This document shows, in pieces, positions 1 to 13,929 of a DNA stretch of 64,000 nt; the first letter of the stretch is position 1; every line of letters starts with the position of its first letter. The stretch lies in contig NW_023366925.1 in NCBI RefSeq assembly GCF_902167145.1, positions 1 to 64,000 on the forward strand, given 5' to 3'. The translations under genes and the position numbers were made by a program. Under the pieces are notes generated by a model. It was not told the origin of the DNA. It ran no database searches and was given only the letters and a program-made list of their open reading frames with translations. The stretch is from Zea mays. Lineage: Eukaryota; Streptophyta; Magnoliopsida; Poales; Poaceae.

Positions 1-1711
1 GTGCATTGATCATCGACAAGAGGCTCATACACCTCACCCACACATATGTTTCCTTGCCATAGATCACATTCTTGGATTTCTGGTGGAGACCATTTCTTGG
101 TCAAAAATCCTTAGGTCTTAGCCTTCGGTATTATTGAAAATGGTCATTCATGGCTATTTTCGGCAAAATGGGGGTTGTGTGGCCATTGATCGTCGACCAG
201 AGGCTCATACACCTCACCCCACATATGTTTCCTTGTCGTAGATCACATTCTTGGATTTCTGGTGGTGACCATTTCTTGGTCAAAAACTCGTACGTGTTAG
301 CCTTCGGTATTATTGAAAATGGTCATTCATGGCTATTTTCAGCAAAATGGGGGTTGTGTGGCCATTGTTCATCGACCAGAGGCTCGTACACCTCACCCCA
401 CATATGTTTCCTTGCCATAGATCACATTCTTGGATTTCTGGTGGAGACCATTTCTTGGCCAAAAATCTGTAGGTGTTAGCCTTCGGTATTATTGAAAATG
501 GTCGTTCATGGCTATTTTCGACAAAAATGGGGGTTGTGTGGCCATTGATCATCGACCAGACGCTCATACACCTCACCCCACATATGTTTCCTTGCCATAG
601 ATCACATTCTTGGATTTCTGGTGGAGACCATTTCTTGGTCAAAATTCCATACGTGTTAGCCTTTGGTATTTTTGAAAATGGTCGTTCATGGCTATTTTCG
701 ACAAAAATGGGGGTTGTGTGGCCATTGATCATCGACCAGAGGCTCATACACCTCACCCCACATATGTTTCCTTGCCATAGATCACATTCTTGGATTTCTG
801 GTGGAGACCATTTCTTGGGCAAAAATCCGTAAGTGTTAGCCTTCAGTATTATTGAAAATGGTCATTCATGGCTATTTTCGACAAAAATGGGGGTTGTGTG
901 GCCATTGATCATCGACCAGAGGCTCATACACCTCACCCCACATATGTTTCCTTGCCATAGATTACATTCTTGGATTTCTGGTGGAAACCATTTCTTGGTT
1001 AAAAACTCGTATGTGTTAGCCTTCGGTATTATTGAAAATGGTCATTCATGGCTATTTTCGACAAAAATGGGGGTTGTGTGGCCATTGATCATCGACCACC
1101 CCCATTTTTGTCGAAAATAGCCATGAATGACCATTTACAATAATACCGAAGGCTAACACGTACGGATTTTAGACCAAGAAATGGTCTCCACCAGAAATCC
1201 AAGAATGTGATCTATGGCAAGAAAACATATGTGGGTTGAAGTGTACGAGCCTCTGGTCGACGATCAATGGCCACACAACCCCCATTTTGCCGAAAATAGC
1301 CATGAATGACCATTTTCAATAATACCGAAGGCTAACACGTACGAGTTTTTAACCAAGAAATGGTTTCCACCAGAAATCCAAGAATGTGATCTATGGTAAG
1401 GAAACATATGTGGGGTGAGGTGTACGAGCCTCTGGTGGAGACCATTTCTTGGTCAAAAATCCGTAGGTGTTAGCCTTCGATATTATTGAAAATGGTCGTT
1501 CATGGCTATTTTCGACAAAAATGGGGGTTGTGTGGCCATTGATCATCGACCAGACACTCATACACCTCACCCAAATATGTTTCCTTGCCATAGATCACAT
1601 TCTTGGATTTCTGGTGGAGACCATTTCTTGGTCAAAAATCCGTAGGTGTTAGCCTTCGGTATTATTGTAAATGGTCATTCATGGCTATTTTCGACAAAAA
1701 TGGGGGTTGTG
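1..1711. repeat. knob180 higher-order unit, copy 1 (with internal strand flip)
   Basis: Tandem ~180-bp knob satellite. Monomers run in reverse orientation to about 1098, forward from about 1099 to 1433, then reverse again. The first switch joins ATCGACCA directly to CCCCCATTTTTG; the second falls inside TCTGGT at 1431-1436, a string shared by both orientations. Bases 1-1515 recur with few changes about 1711 bp downstream, so the flips were copied with the unit. Hallmark strings are GGCTATTTTCGACAAAAATG and CATATGTTTCCTTGCCATAG. No gene is seen; long open frames here are a by-product of the 180-bp period. Confidence 0.9.
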
Positions 1712-3238
1712 TGGCCATTGATCATCGACAACAGGCTCATACACCTCACCCCACATATGTTTCCTTGCCATAGATCACATTCTTGGATTTCTGGTGGAGA
1801 CCATTTCTTGGTCAAAAATCCGTAGGTCTTAGCCTTCGGTATTATTGAAAATGGTCATTCATGGCTATTTTCGGCAAAATGGGGGTTGTGTGGCCATTGA
1901 TCGTCGACCAGAGGCTCATACACCTCACCCCACATATGTTTCCTTGTCGTAGATCACATTCTTGGATTTCTGGTGGAGACCATTTCTTGGTCAAAAACTC
2001 GTACGTGTTAGCCTTCGGTATTATTGAAAATGGTCATTCATGGCTATTTTCAGCAAAATGGGGGTTGTGTGGCCATTGATCATCGACCAGAGGCTCGTAC
2101 ACCTCACCCCACATATGTTTCCTTGCCATAGATCACATTCTTGGATTTTTGGTGGAGACCATTTCTTGGTCAAAAATCCGTAGGTGTTAGCCTTCGGTAT
2201 TATTGAAAATGGTCGTTCATGGCTATTTTCGACAAAAATGGGGGTTGTGTGGCCATTGATCATCGACCAGACGCTCATACACCTCACCCCACATATGTTT
2301 CCTTGCCATAGATCACATTCTTGGATTTCTGGTGGAGACCATTTCTTGGTCAATAATCCGTACGTGTTAGCCTTTGGTATTTTTGAAAATGGTCGTTCAT
2401 GGCTATTTTCGACAAAAATGGGGGTTGTGTGGCCATTGATCATCGACCAGAGGCTCATACACCTCACCCCACATATGTTTCCTTGCCATAGATCACATTC
2501 TTGGATTTCTGGTGGAGACCATTTCTTGGGCAAAAATCCGTACGTGTTAGCCTTCAGTATTATTGAAAATGGTCATTCATGGCTATTTTCGACAAAAATG
2601 GGGGTTGTGTGGCCATTGATCATCGACCAGAGGCTCATACACCTCACCCCACATATGTTTCCTTGCCATAGATTACATTCTTGGATTTCTGGTGGAAACC
2701 ATTTCTTGGTTAAAAACTCGTATGTGTTAGCCTTCGGTATTATTGAAAATGGTCATTCATGTCTATTTTCGACAAAAATGGGGGTTGTGTGGCCATTGAT
2801 CATCGACCACCCCCATTTTTGTCGAAAATAGCCATGAATGACCATTTACAATAATACCGAAGGCTAACACGTACGGATTTTAGACCAAGAAATGGTCTCC
2901 ACCAGAAATCCAAGAATGTGATCTATGGCAAGAAAACATATGTGGGTTGAAGTGTACGAGCCTCTGGTCGACGATCAATGGCCACACAACCCCCATTTTG
3001 CCGAAAATAGCCATGAATGACCATTTTCAATAATACCGAAGGCTAACACGTATGAGTTTTTAACCAAGAAATGGTTTCCACCAGAAATCCAAGAATGTGA
3101 TCTATGGCAAGGAAACATATGTGGGGTGAGGTGTACGAGCCTCTGGTGGAGACCATTTCTTGGTCAAAAATCCGTAGGTGTTAGCCTTCGATATTATTGA
3201 AAATGGTCGTTCATGGCTATTTTCGACAAAAATCGGGG
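1712..3238. repeat. knob180 higher-order unit, copy 2
   Basis: Second copy of the 1711-bp unit, with the same reverse/forward/reverse arrangement (switches at about 2809/2810 and 3142-3147). It matches copy 1 up to about 3226, where it ends in a new reverse-to-forward junction (AATCGGGGTG joined to GTCGATGATC). Differences from copy 1 are scattered single bases, such as GTCTATTTTC at 2761 where copy 1 has GGCTATTTTC. Confidence 0.9.
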
Positions 3239-6200
3239 TGGTCGATGATCAATGGCCTCACAACCCCCATTTTTGTCGAAAATAGCCATGAATGACCATT
3301 TTCAATAATACTGAAGGCTAACACGTACGAGTTTTTAACCAAGAAATGGTTTCCACCAGAAATCCAAGAATGTAATCTATGGCAAGGAAACATATGTGGG
3401 GTGAGGTGTATGAGCCTCTGGTCGATGATCAATGGCCACACAACCCCCATTTTTGTCGAAAATATCTATGGCAAGGAAACATATGTGGAGTGAGGTGTAC
3501 GATCCTCTGGTCGATGATCAATGGCCACAACCCCCATTTTTGTCGAAAATAGCCATGAATGACCATTTTCAAAAATTCCGAAGGCTAACACCTACGGATT
3601 TTTGACCAAGAAATGGTCTCCACCAGAAATCCAAGAATGTGATCTATGGCAAGGAAACATATGTGGGGTGAGGTGTATGAGCGTCTGGTCGATGATCAAT
3701 GGCCACACAACCCCCATTTTGCCGAAAATAGCCATGAACGACCATTTTCAATAATACTAGAGGCTAATACCTACGGATTTTTGACCAAGAAATGGTCTCC
3801 ACCAGAAATCCAAGAATGTGATCTATGGCAAGGAAACATATGTGGGGTGAGGTGTATGAGCCTATGGTCGATGATCAATGGCCACACAACCCCCATTTTT
3901 TATGAAAATAGCCATGAGCGACCTAGAAAATAGCCATGAGCGACCATTTTCAATAATACTAGAGGCTAAGACCTACGGATTTTTGACCAAGAAATGGTCT
4001 CCACCAGAAATCCAAGAATGTGATCTATGGCAAGGAAACATATGTGGGGTGAGGTGTATGAGCCTCTGGTCGATGATCAATGGCCACACAACCCCCATTT
4101 TTGTCGAAAATAGCCATGAATGACCATTTACAATAATACCGAAGGCTAACACCTACGGATTTTTGACCAAGAAATGGTCTCCACTAGAAATCCAAGAATG
4201 TGATCTATGGCAAGGAAACATATGTGGGGTGAGGTGTATGAGCGTCTGGTCAATGATCAATGGCCACACAACCCCCATTTTTTATGAAAATAGCCATGAG
4301 CGACCATTTTCAATAATACCGAAGGCTAACACGTACAAGTTTTTAACCAAGAAATGGTCTCCACCAGAAATCCAAGAATGTGATCTATGGCAAGGAAACA
4401 TATGTGGGGTGAGGTGTACGAGCCTCTAGTCGATGATAAATGGCCACACAACCCCCATTTTTTATGAAAATAGCCATGAACGACCATTTTCAATAATACC
4501 GAAGGCTAACACCTACAGATTTTTGACCAAGAATTGGTCTCCACCAGAGGTGTATGGGCCTCTGGTCGATGATCAATGGCCACACAACCCCCATTTTTTA
4601 TGAAAATAGCCATGAGCGACCATTTTCAATAATACTAGAGGCTAAGACCTACGGATTTTTGACCAAGAAATGGTCTCCACCAGAAATCCAAGAATGTGAT
4701 CTATGGCAAGGAAACATATGTGGGGTGAGGTGTATGAGCCTCTGGTCGACGATCAATGGCCACACAACCCCCATTTTTGTCGAAAATAGCCATGAACGAC
4801 CATTTTCAATAATATCGAAGGCTAACACCTACGGATTTTTGACCAAGAAATGGTCTCCACCAGAAATCCAAGAATGTGATCTATGGAAAGGAAACATATG
4901 TGGGGTGAGGTGTATGAGCCTCTGGTCGATGATAAATGGCCACACAACCCCCATTTTGCCGAAAATAGCCATGAATGACCATTTTCAATAATACCGAAGG
5001 CTAACACCTACGAGTTTTTAACCAATAAATGGTCTCCACCAAAAATCCAAGAATGTGATCTATGGCAAGGAAACATATGTGGGGTGAGGTGTATGAGCCT
5101 CTGGTCGATAATCAATGGCCACACAACCCCCATTTTTGTCGAAAATAGCCATGAACGACCATTTTCAATAATACCGAAGGCTAACACCTACGGATTTTTG
5201 ACCAAGAAATGGTCTCCACCAGAAATCCAAGAATGTGATCTATGGCAAGGAAACATATGTGGGGTGAGGTGTATGAGCCTCTGGTCGATGATCAATGGCC
5301 ACACAACCCCCATTTTTGTCGAAAATAGCCATGAACGACCATTTTCAATAATACTAGAGGCTAAGACCTACGGATTTTTGCCCAAGAAATGGTCTCCACC
5401 AGAAATCCAAGAATGTGATCTATGGCAAGGAAACATATGTGGGGTGAGGTATACGAGCCTCTGGTCGATGATCAATGGCCACACAACCCCCATTTTTGTC
5501 GAAAATAGCCATGAACGACCATTTTCAATAATACCGAAGGCTAACACCTACAGATTTTTGACCAAGAATTGGTCTCCACCAGAGGTGTATGAGCCTCTGG
5601 TCGACGATCAATGGCCACACAACCCCCATTTTGCCGAAAATAGCCATGAACGACCATTTTCAATAATATCGAAGGCTAACACCTACGGATTTTTGACCAA
5701 GAAATGGTCTCCACCATAAATCCAAGAATGTGATCTATGGCAAGGAAACATATGTGGGGTGATATTTGTGAGCCTCTAGTCGATGATAAATGGCCACACA
5801 ACCCCCATTTTTTATGAAAATAGCCATGAGCGACCATTTTCAATAATATTAGAGGCTAAGACCTACGGATTTTTGACCAAGAAATGGTCTCCACCAGAAA
5901 TCCAAGAATGTGATCTATGGCCAGGAAACATATGTGGGGTGAGGTGTATGAGCCTCTGGTCGATGATCAATGGCCACACAACCCCCATTTTTGTCGAAAA
6001 TAGCCATGAACGACCATTTTCAATAATACCGAAGGCTAACACCTACGGATTTTTGACCAAGAAATGGTCTCCACCAGAAATCCAAGAATGTGATCTATGG
6101 CAAGGAAACATATGTGGGGTGAGGTTTATGAGCCTCTAGTCGATGATAAATGGCCACACAACCCCCATTTTTTATGAAAATAGCCATGAGCGACCTTGAA

Positions 6201-9200
6201 AATAGCCATGAGCGACCATTTTCAATAATACTAGAGGCTAACACCTAAGGATTTTTGACCAAGAAATGGTCTCCACCAGAAATCCAAGAATGTGATCTAT
6301 GGCAAGGAAACATATGTGGGTGTCGAAAATAGCCATGAACGACCATTTTCAATAATACCGAAGGCTAACACCTACGGATTTTTGACCAAGAAATGGTCTC
6401 CACTAGAAATCCAAGAATGTAATCTATGGCAAGGAAACATATGTGGGGTGAGGTTTATGAGCCTCTAGTCGATGATAAATGGCCACACAACCCCCATTTT
6501 TTATGAAAATAGCCATGAGCGACCATTTTCAATAATACTAGAGGCTATGACCTACGGATTTTTGACCAAGAAATGATCTCCACCAGAAATCCAAGAATGT
6601 GATCTATGGCAAGGAAACATATGTGGGGTGAGGTGTATGAGCCTCTGGTCGACGATCAATGGCCACACAACCCCCATTTTTGTCGAAAATAGCCATGAAC
6701 GACCATTTTCAATAATATCGAAAGCTAACACCTACGGATTTTTGACCAAGAAATGGTCTCCACCAAAAATCCAAGAATGTGATCTACGACAAGGAAACAT
6801 ATGTGGGGTGAGGTGTATGAGCCTCTGGTCGACGATCAATGGCCACACAACCCCCATTTTGCCGAAAATAGCCATGAACGACCATTTTCAATAATACCGA
6901 AGGCTAACACGTACGAGTTTTTAACCAAGAAATGGTCTCCACCAGAAATCCAAGAATGTAATCTATGGCAAGGAAACATATGTGGGGTGAGGTGTATGAG
7001 CCTCAGGTCGACGATCAATGGCCACACAACCCCCATTTTTGTCGAAAATAGCCATGAATGACCATTTACAATAATACCGAAGGCTAACACCTACGGATTT
7101 TTGACCAAGAAATGGTCTCCACCAGAAATCCAAGAATGTGATCTATGGCAAGGAAACATATGTGGGGTGAGGTGTATGAGCCTCTGGTCGATGATCAATG
7201 GCCACACAACCCCCATTTTTGTCGAAAATAGCCATGAACGACCATTTTCAATAATACAGAAGGCTAACACCTACGGATTTTTGACCAAGAAATGGACTCC
7301 ACCAGAAATCCAAGAATGTGATCTATGGCAAGGAAACATATGTGGGGTGAGGTGTATGAGCCTCTGGTCGACGATCAATGGCCACACAGCCCCCATTTTT
7401 GTCAAAAATAGCCATGAACGACCATTTTCAATAATATCGAAGGCTAACACCTACGGATTTTTGACCAAGAAATGGTCTCCACCAGAAATCCAAGAATGTG
7501 ATCTACGACAAGGAAACATATGTGGGGTGAGGTGTATGAGCGTCTGGTCGATGATCAATGGCCACACAACCCCCATTTTTGTCGAAAATAGCCATGAACG
7601 ACCATTTTCAATAATACCGAAGGCTAACACCTACGAATTTTTGACCAAGAAATGGTCTCCACCAGAAATCCAAGAATGTAATCTATGGCAAGGAAACATA
7701 TGTGGGGTGAGGTGTATGAGCCTCTGGTCGACGATCAATGGCCACACAACCCCCATTTTGCCGAAAATTGCCATGAGCGACCATTTTCAATAATATTAGA
7801 GGCTAAGACCTACGGATTTTTGACCAAGAAATGGTCTCCACCAGAAATCCAAGAATGTGATCTATGGCAAGGAAACATATGTGGGGTGAGGTGTATGAGC
7901 CTCTGGTCGACGATCAATGGCCACACAACCCCCATTTTTTATGAAAATAGCCATAAGCGACCTTGAAAATAGCCATGAGCGACCATTTTCAATAATACTA
8001 GAGGCTAACACCTACGAATTTTTGACCAAGAAATGGTCTCCACCAGAAATCCAAGAATGTGATCTATGGCAAGGAAACATATGTGGGGTGAGGTGTATGA
8101 GCCTCTGGTCGATGATCAATGGCCACACAACCCCCATTTTTGTCGAAAATAGCCATGAACGACCATTTTCAATAATACCGAAGGCTAACACCTACGGATT
8201 TTTGACCAAGAAATGGTCTCCACCAGAAATCCAAGAATGTGATCTATGGCAAGGAAACATATGTGGGGTGAGGTGTATGAGCCTCTGGTCGATGATCAAT
8301 GGCCACACAACCCCCATTTTTGTCGAAAATAGCCATGAACGACCATTTTCAATAATATCGAAGGCTAACACCTACGGATTTTTGACCAAGAAATGGTCTC
8401 CACAAGAAATCCAAGAATGTGGTCTATGGCAAGGAAACATATGTGGGGTGAGGTGTATGAGCCTCTGGTCGACGATCAATGGCCACACAACCCCCATTTT
8501 TTATGAAAATAGCCATGAGCGACCATTTTCAATAATACTAGAGGCTAACACCTACGGATTTTAGACCAAGAAATGGTCTCCACCAGAAATCCAAGAATGT
8601 GATCTATGGCAAGGAAACATATGTGGGGTGAGGTGTATGAGCGTCTGGTCGATGATCAATGGCCACACAACCCCCATTTTTGTCGAAAATAGCCATGAAC
8701 GACCATTTTCAATAATACTAGAGGCTAAGACCTACGGATTTTTGACCAAGAAATGGTCTCCACCAGAAATCCAAGAATGTGATCTATGGCAAGGAAACAT
8801 ATGTGGAGTGAGGTGTACGATCCTCTGGTCGATGATCAATGGCCACACAACCCCCATTTTTGTCGAAAATAGCCATCAATGACCATGTTCAAAAATACCG
8901 AAGGCTAACACGTTCGGATTTTTGACCAAGAAATGGTCTCCACCAGAAATCCAAGAATGTGATCTATGGCAAGGAAACATATGTGGGGTGAGGTGTATGA
9001 GCGTCTGGTCGATGATCAATGGCCACACAACCCCCATTTTTGTCGAAAATAGCCATGAACGACCATTTTCAATAATACCGAAGGCTAACACTTACGGATT
9101 TTTGACCAAGAAATGGTCTCCACCAGAAATCCAAGAATGTGATCTATGGCAAGGAAACATATGTGGGGTGAGGTGTATGAGCCTTTGGTCGATGATCAAT

Positions 9201-9217
9201 GGCCACACAACCCCCAT
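3239..9217 (+). repeat. knob180 satellite array, forward block
   Basis: About 33 head-to-tail monomers. The period is exactly 180 bp where undisturbed, for example CTGGTCGAT at 5101 and 5281. The monomer runs GGCCACACAACCCCCATTTT, TGTCGAAAATAGCCATGAAC, an AATAATACCGAAGGCTAACA segment, a GACCAAGAAATGGTCTCCAC segment and AAGGAAACATATGTGGGGTG. I recognise it as the maize knob 180-bp repeat. Variants include truncated monomers near 4540, 5580 and 6320, and a 22-bp micro-duplication near 3905, 6190 and 7960. The block ends where CCCCCATTT passes into reverse-strand CATTTCTTGGTC. Confidence 0.95.
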
Positions 9218-12200
9218 TTCTTGGTCAAAGATCCGTAGGTGTTAGCCTTCGGTATTATTGAAAATGGTCGTTCATGGCTATTTTCGACAAAAATGGGGGT
9301 TGTGTGGCCATTGATCATCGACTAGAGGCTCATATACCTCACCCCACATATGTTTCCTTGCCATAGATCACATTCTTGGATTTCTGGTGGAGACCATTTC
9401 TTGGTCAAAAATTCGTAGGTGTTAGCCTTCGATATTATTGAAAATGGTCGTTCATGGCTATTTTCGACAAAAATGGGGGTTGTGTGGCCATTGATCATCG
9501 ACCAGAGGCTCATACACCTCACCCACATAAGTTTCCTTGCCATAGATCACATTCTTGGATTTCTGGTGGAGACCATTTCTTGGTCAAAAATCCGTAGGTG
9601 TTAGCCTTCGGTATTATTGAAAATGGTCGTTCATGGCTATTTTCGACAAAAATGGGGGTTGTGTGGCCATTGATCATCGACCAGACGCTCATACACCTCA
9701 CCCCACATATGTTTCCTTGCCATAGATCACATTCTTGGATTTCTGGTGGAGACCATTTCTTGGTCAAAAATCTGTAGGTGTTAGCCTTCGGTATTATTGA
9801 AAATGGTCGTTCATGGCTATTTTCGACAAAAATGGGGGTTGTGTGGCCATTGATCATCTACCAGACACTCATACACCTCACCCCATATATGTTTCCTTGT
9901 CGTAGATCACATTCTTGGATTTCTAGTGGAGACCATTTCTTGGTCAAAAATCCGTAGGTGTTAGCCTTCGATATTATTGAAAATGGTCGTTCATGGCTAT
10001 TTTTGACAAAAATGGGGGTTGTGTGGCCATTGATCGTCGACCAGAGGCTCATACACCTCACCCCACATATGTTTCCTTGCCATAGATCACATTCTTGGAT
10101 TTCTGGTGGAGACCATTTCTTGGTCAAAAATCCGTAGGTGTTAGCCTTCGGTATTATTGAAAATGGTCGTTCATGGCTATTTTCGACAAAAATGGGGGTT
10201 GTGTGGCCATTGATCATCGACTAGAGGCTCATACACCTTCATTCATGGCTATTTCCGACAAAAATGGGGGTTGTGTGGCCATTGATCATCGACCAGAGGC
10301 TCATACACCTCACCCCACATATGTTTCCTTGCCATAGATCACATTCTTGGATTTCTGGTGGAGACCATTTATTGGTCAAAAATCCGTAGGTGTTAGCCTT
10401 CGATATTATTGAAAATGGTCGTTCATGGCTATTTTTGACAAAAATGGGGGTTGTGTGGCCATTGATCGTCGACCAGAGGCTCATACACCTCACCCCACAT
10501 ATGTTTCCTTGCCATAGATCACATTCTTGGATTTCTGGTGGAGACCATTTCTTGGTCAAAAATCCGTAGGTGTTAGCCTTCGGTATTATTGAAAATGGTC
10601 GTTCATGGCTATTTTCGACAAAAATGGGGGTTGTGTGGCCATTGATCATCGACTAGAGGCTCATACACCTTCATTCATGGCTATTTTCGACAAAAATGGG
10701 GGTTGTGTGGCCATTGATCATCGACCAGAGGCTCATACACCTCACCCCACATATGTTTCCTTGCCATAGATCACATTCTTGGATTTCTGGTGGAGACCAT
10801 TTCTTGGTCAAAAATCCGTAGGTGTTAGCCTTTGATATTATTGAAAATGGTCATTCATGGCTATTTTCATAAAAAATGGGGGTTGTGTGGCCATTTATCA
10901 TCGACCAGAGGCTCATACACCTCACTACACATATGTTTCCTTGCCATAGATCACATTCTTGGATTTTTGGTGGAGACCATTTCTTGGGCAAAAATCCGTA
11001 GGTGTTAGCCTTCAGTGTCATTGAAAAATGGTCGTTCATGGCTATTTTCGACAAAAATGGGGGTTGTGTGGCCATTGATCGTCGACCAGAGGCTCATACA
11101 CCTCACCCCACATATGTTTCCTTGCCATAGATCACATTCTTGGATTTCTGGTGGAGACCATTTCTTGGTCAAAAATCCGTACGTGTTAGCCTCTAGTATT
11201 ATTGAAAATGGTCGCTCATGGCTATTTTCAAGGTCGCTCATGGCTATTTTCATAAAAAATGGGGGTTGTGTGGCCATTTATCATCGACCAGAGGCTCATA
11301 CACCTCACCCCACATATGTTTCCTTGCCATAGATCACATTCTTGGATTTCTGGTGGAGACCATTTCTTGGTCAAAAATCCGTAGGTGTTAGCCTTCAGTG
11401 TCATTGAAAATGGTCATTCATGGCTATTTTCGACAAAAATTAGGGTTGTGTGGACATTGATCGTCGACCAGAGGCTCATACACCTCACCCCACATATGTT
11501 TCCTTGCCATAGATCACATTCTTGGATTTCTGGTGGAGACCATTTCTTGGTCAAAAATCCGTAGGTGTTAGCCTTCGGTATTATTGAAAATGGTCGTTCA
11601 TGGCTAATTTCGACAAAAATGGGGGTTGTGTGGCTATTTTCGGCAAAATGGGGGTTGTGTGGCCATTGATCGTCGACCAGAGGCTCATACACCTCACCCC
11701 ACATATGTTTCCTTGTCGTAGATCACATTCTTGGATTTCTGGTGGAGACCATTTCTTGGTCAAAAATCCGTAGGTGTTAGCCTTCGATATTATTGAAAAT
11801 GGTCGTTCATGGCTATTTTCGACAAAAATGGGGGTTGTGTGGCCATTGATCATCGACCAGAGGCTCATACACCTCACCCCACATATGTTTCCTTGCCATA
11901 GATCACATTCTTGGATTTCTGGTGGAGACCATTTCTTGGTCAAAAATCCGTAGGTGTTAGCCTTCGGTATTATTGAAAATGGTCGTTCATGGCTATTTTC
12001 GACAAAAATGGGGGTTGTGTGGCCATTGATCATTGACCAGACGCTCATACACCTCACCCCACATATGTTTCCTTGCCATAGATCACATTCTTGGATTTCT
12101 GGTGGAGACCATTTCTTGGTCTAAAATCCGTAGGTGTTAGCCTTCGATATTATTGAAAATGGTCGTTCATGGCTATTTTCGACAAAAATGGGGGTTGTGT

Positions 12201-13929
12201 GGCCATTGATCATCGACCAGACGCTCATACACCTCACCCCACATATGTTTCCTTGCCATAGATCACATTCTTGGATTTCTGGTGGAGACCATTTCTTGGT
12301 CAAAAATCCGAACGTGTTAGCCTTCGGTATTTTTGAAAATGGTCATTCATGGCTATTTTCGACAAAAATGGGGGTTGTGTGGCCATTGATCATCGACCAG
12401 AGGATCGTACACCTCACTCCACATATGTTTCCTTGCTATAGATCACATTCTTGGATTTCTGGTGGAGACCATTTCTTGGTCAAAAATCCGTAGGTGTTAG
12501 CCTTCGGTATTATTGAAAATGGTCGTTCATGGCTATTTTCGACAAAAATGGGGGTTGTGTGGCCATTGATCATCGACCAGACGCTCATACACCTCACCCC
12601 ACATATGTTTCCTTGCCATAGATCACATTCTTGGATTTCTGGTGGAGACCATTTCTTGGTTAAAAACTCGTACGTGTTAGCCTTCGGTATTATTGAAAAT
12701 GGTCATTCATGGCTATTTTCGGCAAAATGGGGGTTGTGTGGCCATTGATCATCGACCAGAGGCTCGTACACCTCACCCCACATATGTTTCCTTGCCATAG
12801 ATCACATTCTTGGATTTCTGGTCGAGACCATTTCTTGGTCAAAAGTCCGTAGGTGTTAGCCTTCGGTATTATTGAAAATGGTCGTTCATGGCTATTTTCG
12901 ACAAAAATGGGGGTTGTGTGGCCATTGATCATCGACCAGACGCTCATACACCTCACCCCACATATGTTTCCTTGCCATAGATCACATTCTTGGATTTCTG
13001 GTGCAGACCATTTCTTGGTTAAAAACTCGTACGTGTTAGCCTTCGGTATTATTGAAAATGGTCATTCATGGCTATTTTCGGCAAAATGGGGGTTGTGTGG
13101 CCATTAATCATCGACCAGAGGCTCGTACACCTCACCCCACATATGTTTCCTTGCCATAGATCACATTCTTGGATTTCTGGTGGAGACCATTTCTTGGTCA
13201 AAAATCCGTAGGTGTTAGCCTTCGGTATTATTGAAAATGGTCGTTCATGGCTATTTTCGACAAAAATGGGGGTTGTGTGGCCATTGATCATCGACCAGAG
13301 GCTCGTACACCTCACCCCACATATGTTTCCTTGCCATAGATCACATTCTTGGATTTCTGGTGGAGACCATTTTTGGTCAAAAATCCGTAGGTGTTAGCAT
13401 TTGGTATTATTGAAAATGTCGTTCATGGCTATTTTCAAGGTCGCTCATGGCTATTTTCATAAAAAATGGGGGTTGTGTGGCCATTGATCATCGACCAGAC
13501 GCTCATACACCTCACCCCACATATGTTTCCTTGCCATAGATTACATTCTTGGATTTCTGGTGGAAACCATTTCTTGGTTAAAAACTCGTACGTGTTAGCC
13601 TTCGGTATTATTGAAAATGGTCATTCATGGCTATTTTCGGCAAAATGGGGGTTGTGTGGCCATTGATCGTCGACCAGAGGCTCATACACCTCAACCCACA
13701 TATGTTTCCTTGTCGTAGATCACATTCTTGGATTTCTGTTGGAGACCATTTCTTGGTCAAAAATCCGTAGGTGTTAGCCTTCGATATTATTGAAAATGGT
13801 CGTTCATGGCTATTTTCGACAAAAATGGGGGTTGTGTGGCCATTGATCATCGACCAGAGGCTCATACACCTCACCCCACATATGTTTCCTTGCCATAGAT
13901 CACATTCTTGGATTTCTGGTGGAGACCAT
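9218..13929 (-). repeat. knob180 satellite array, reverse block
   Basis: About 26 monomers in reverse orientation. Deletion-type monomers occur at about 10233 and 10666, where ACACC is fused to TTCATTCATGG; the two lie 431 bp apart. Copies of the AAGGTCGCTCATGGCTATTTTC micro-duplication occur near 11230 and 13437. The block is interrupted at 13929/13930 by the left retrotransposon complex; the same satellite resumes at 31278. Confidence 0.95.
13925..13929. other. Target-site duplication, left edge of left complex
   Basis: ACCAT directly precedes the first LTR base. The same five bases follow the complex at 31278-31282. Five-base duplications are normal for Ty1/copia integration. Confidence 0.9.

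Noticed and set aside
3239..9217. CRISPR-like regular repetition
   Set aside because: There are no distinct spacers: the whole 180-bp unit is repeated head to tail, as in a eukaryotic satellite.
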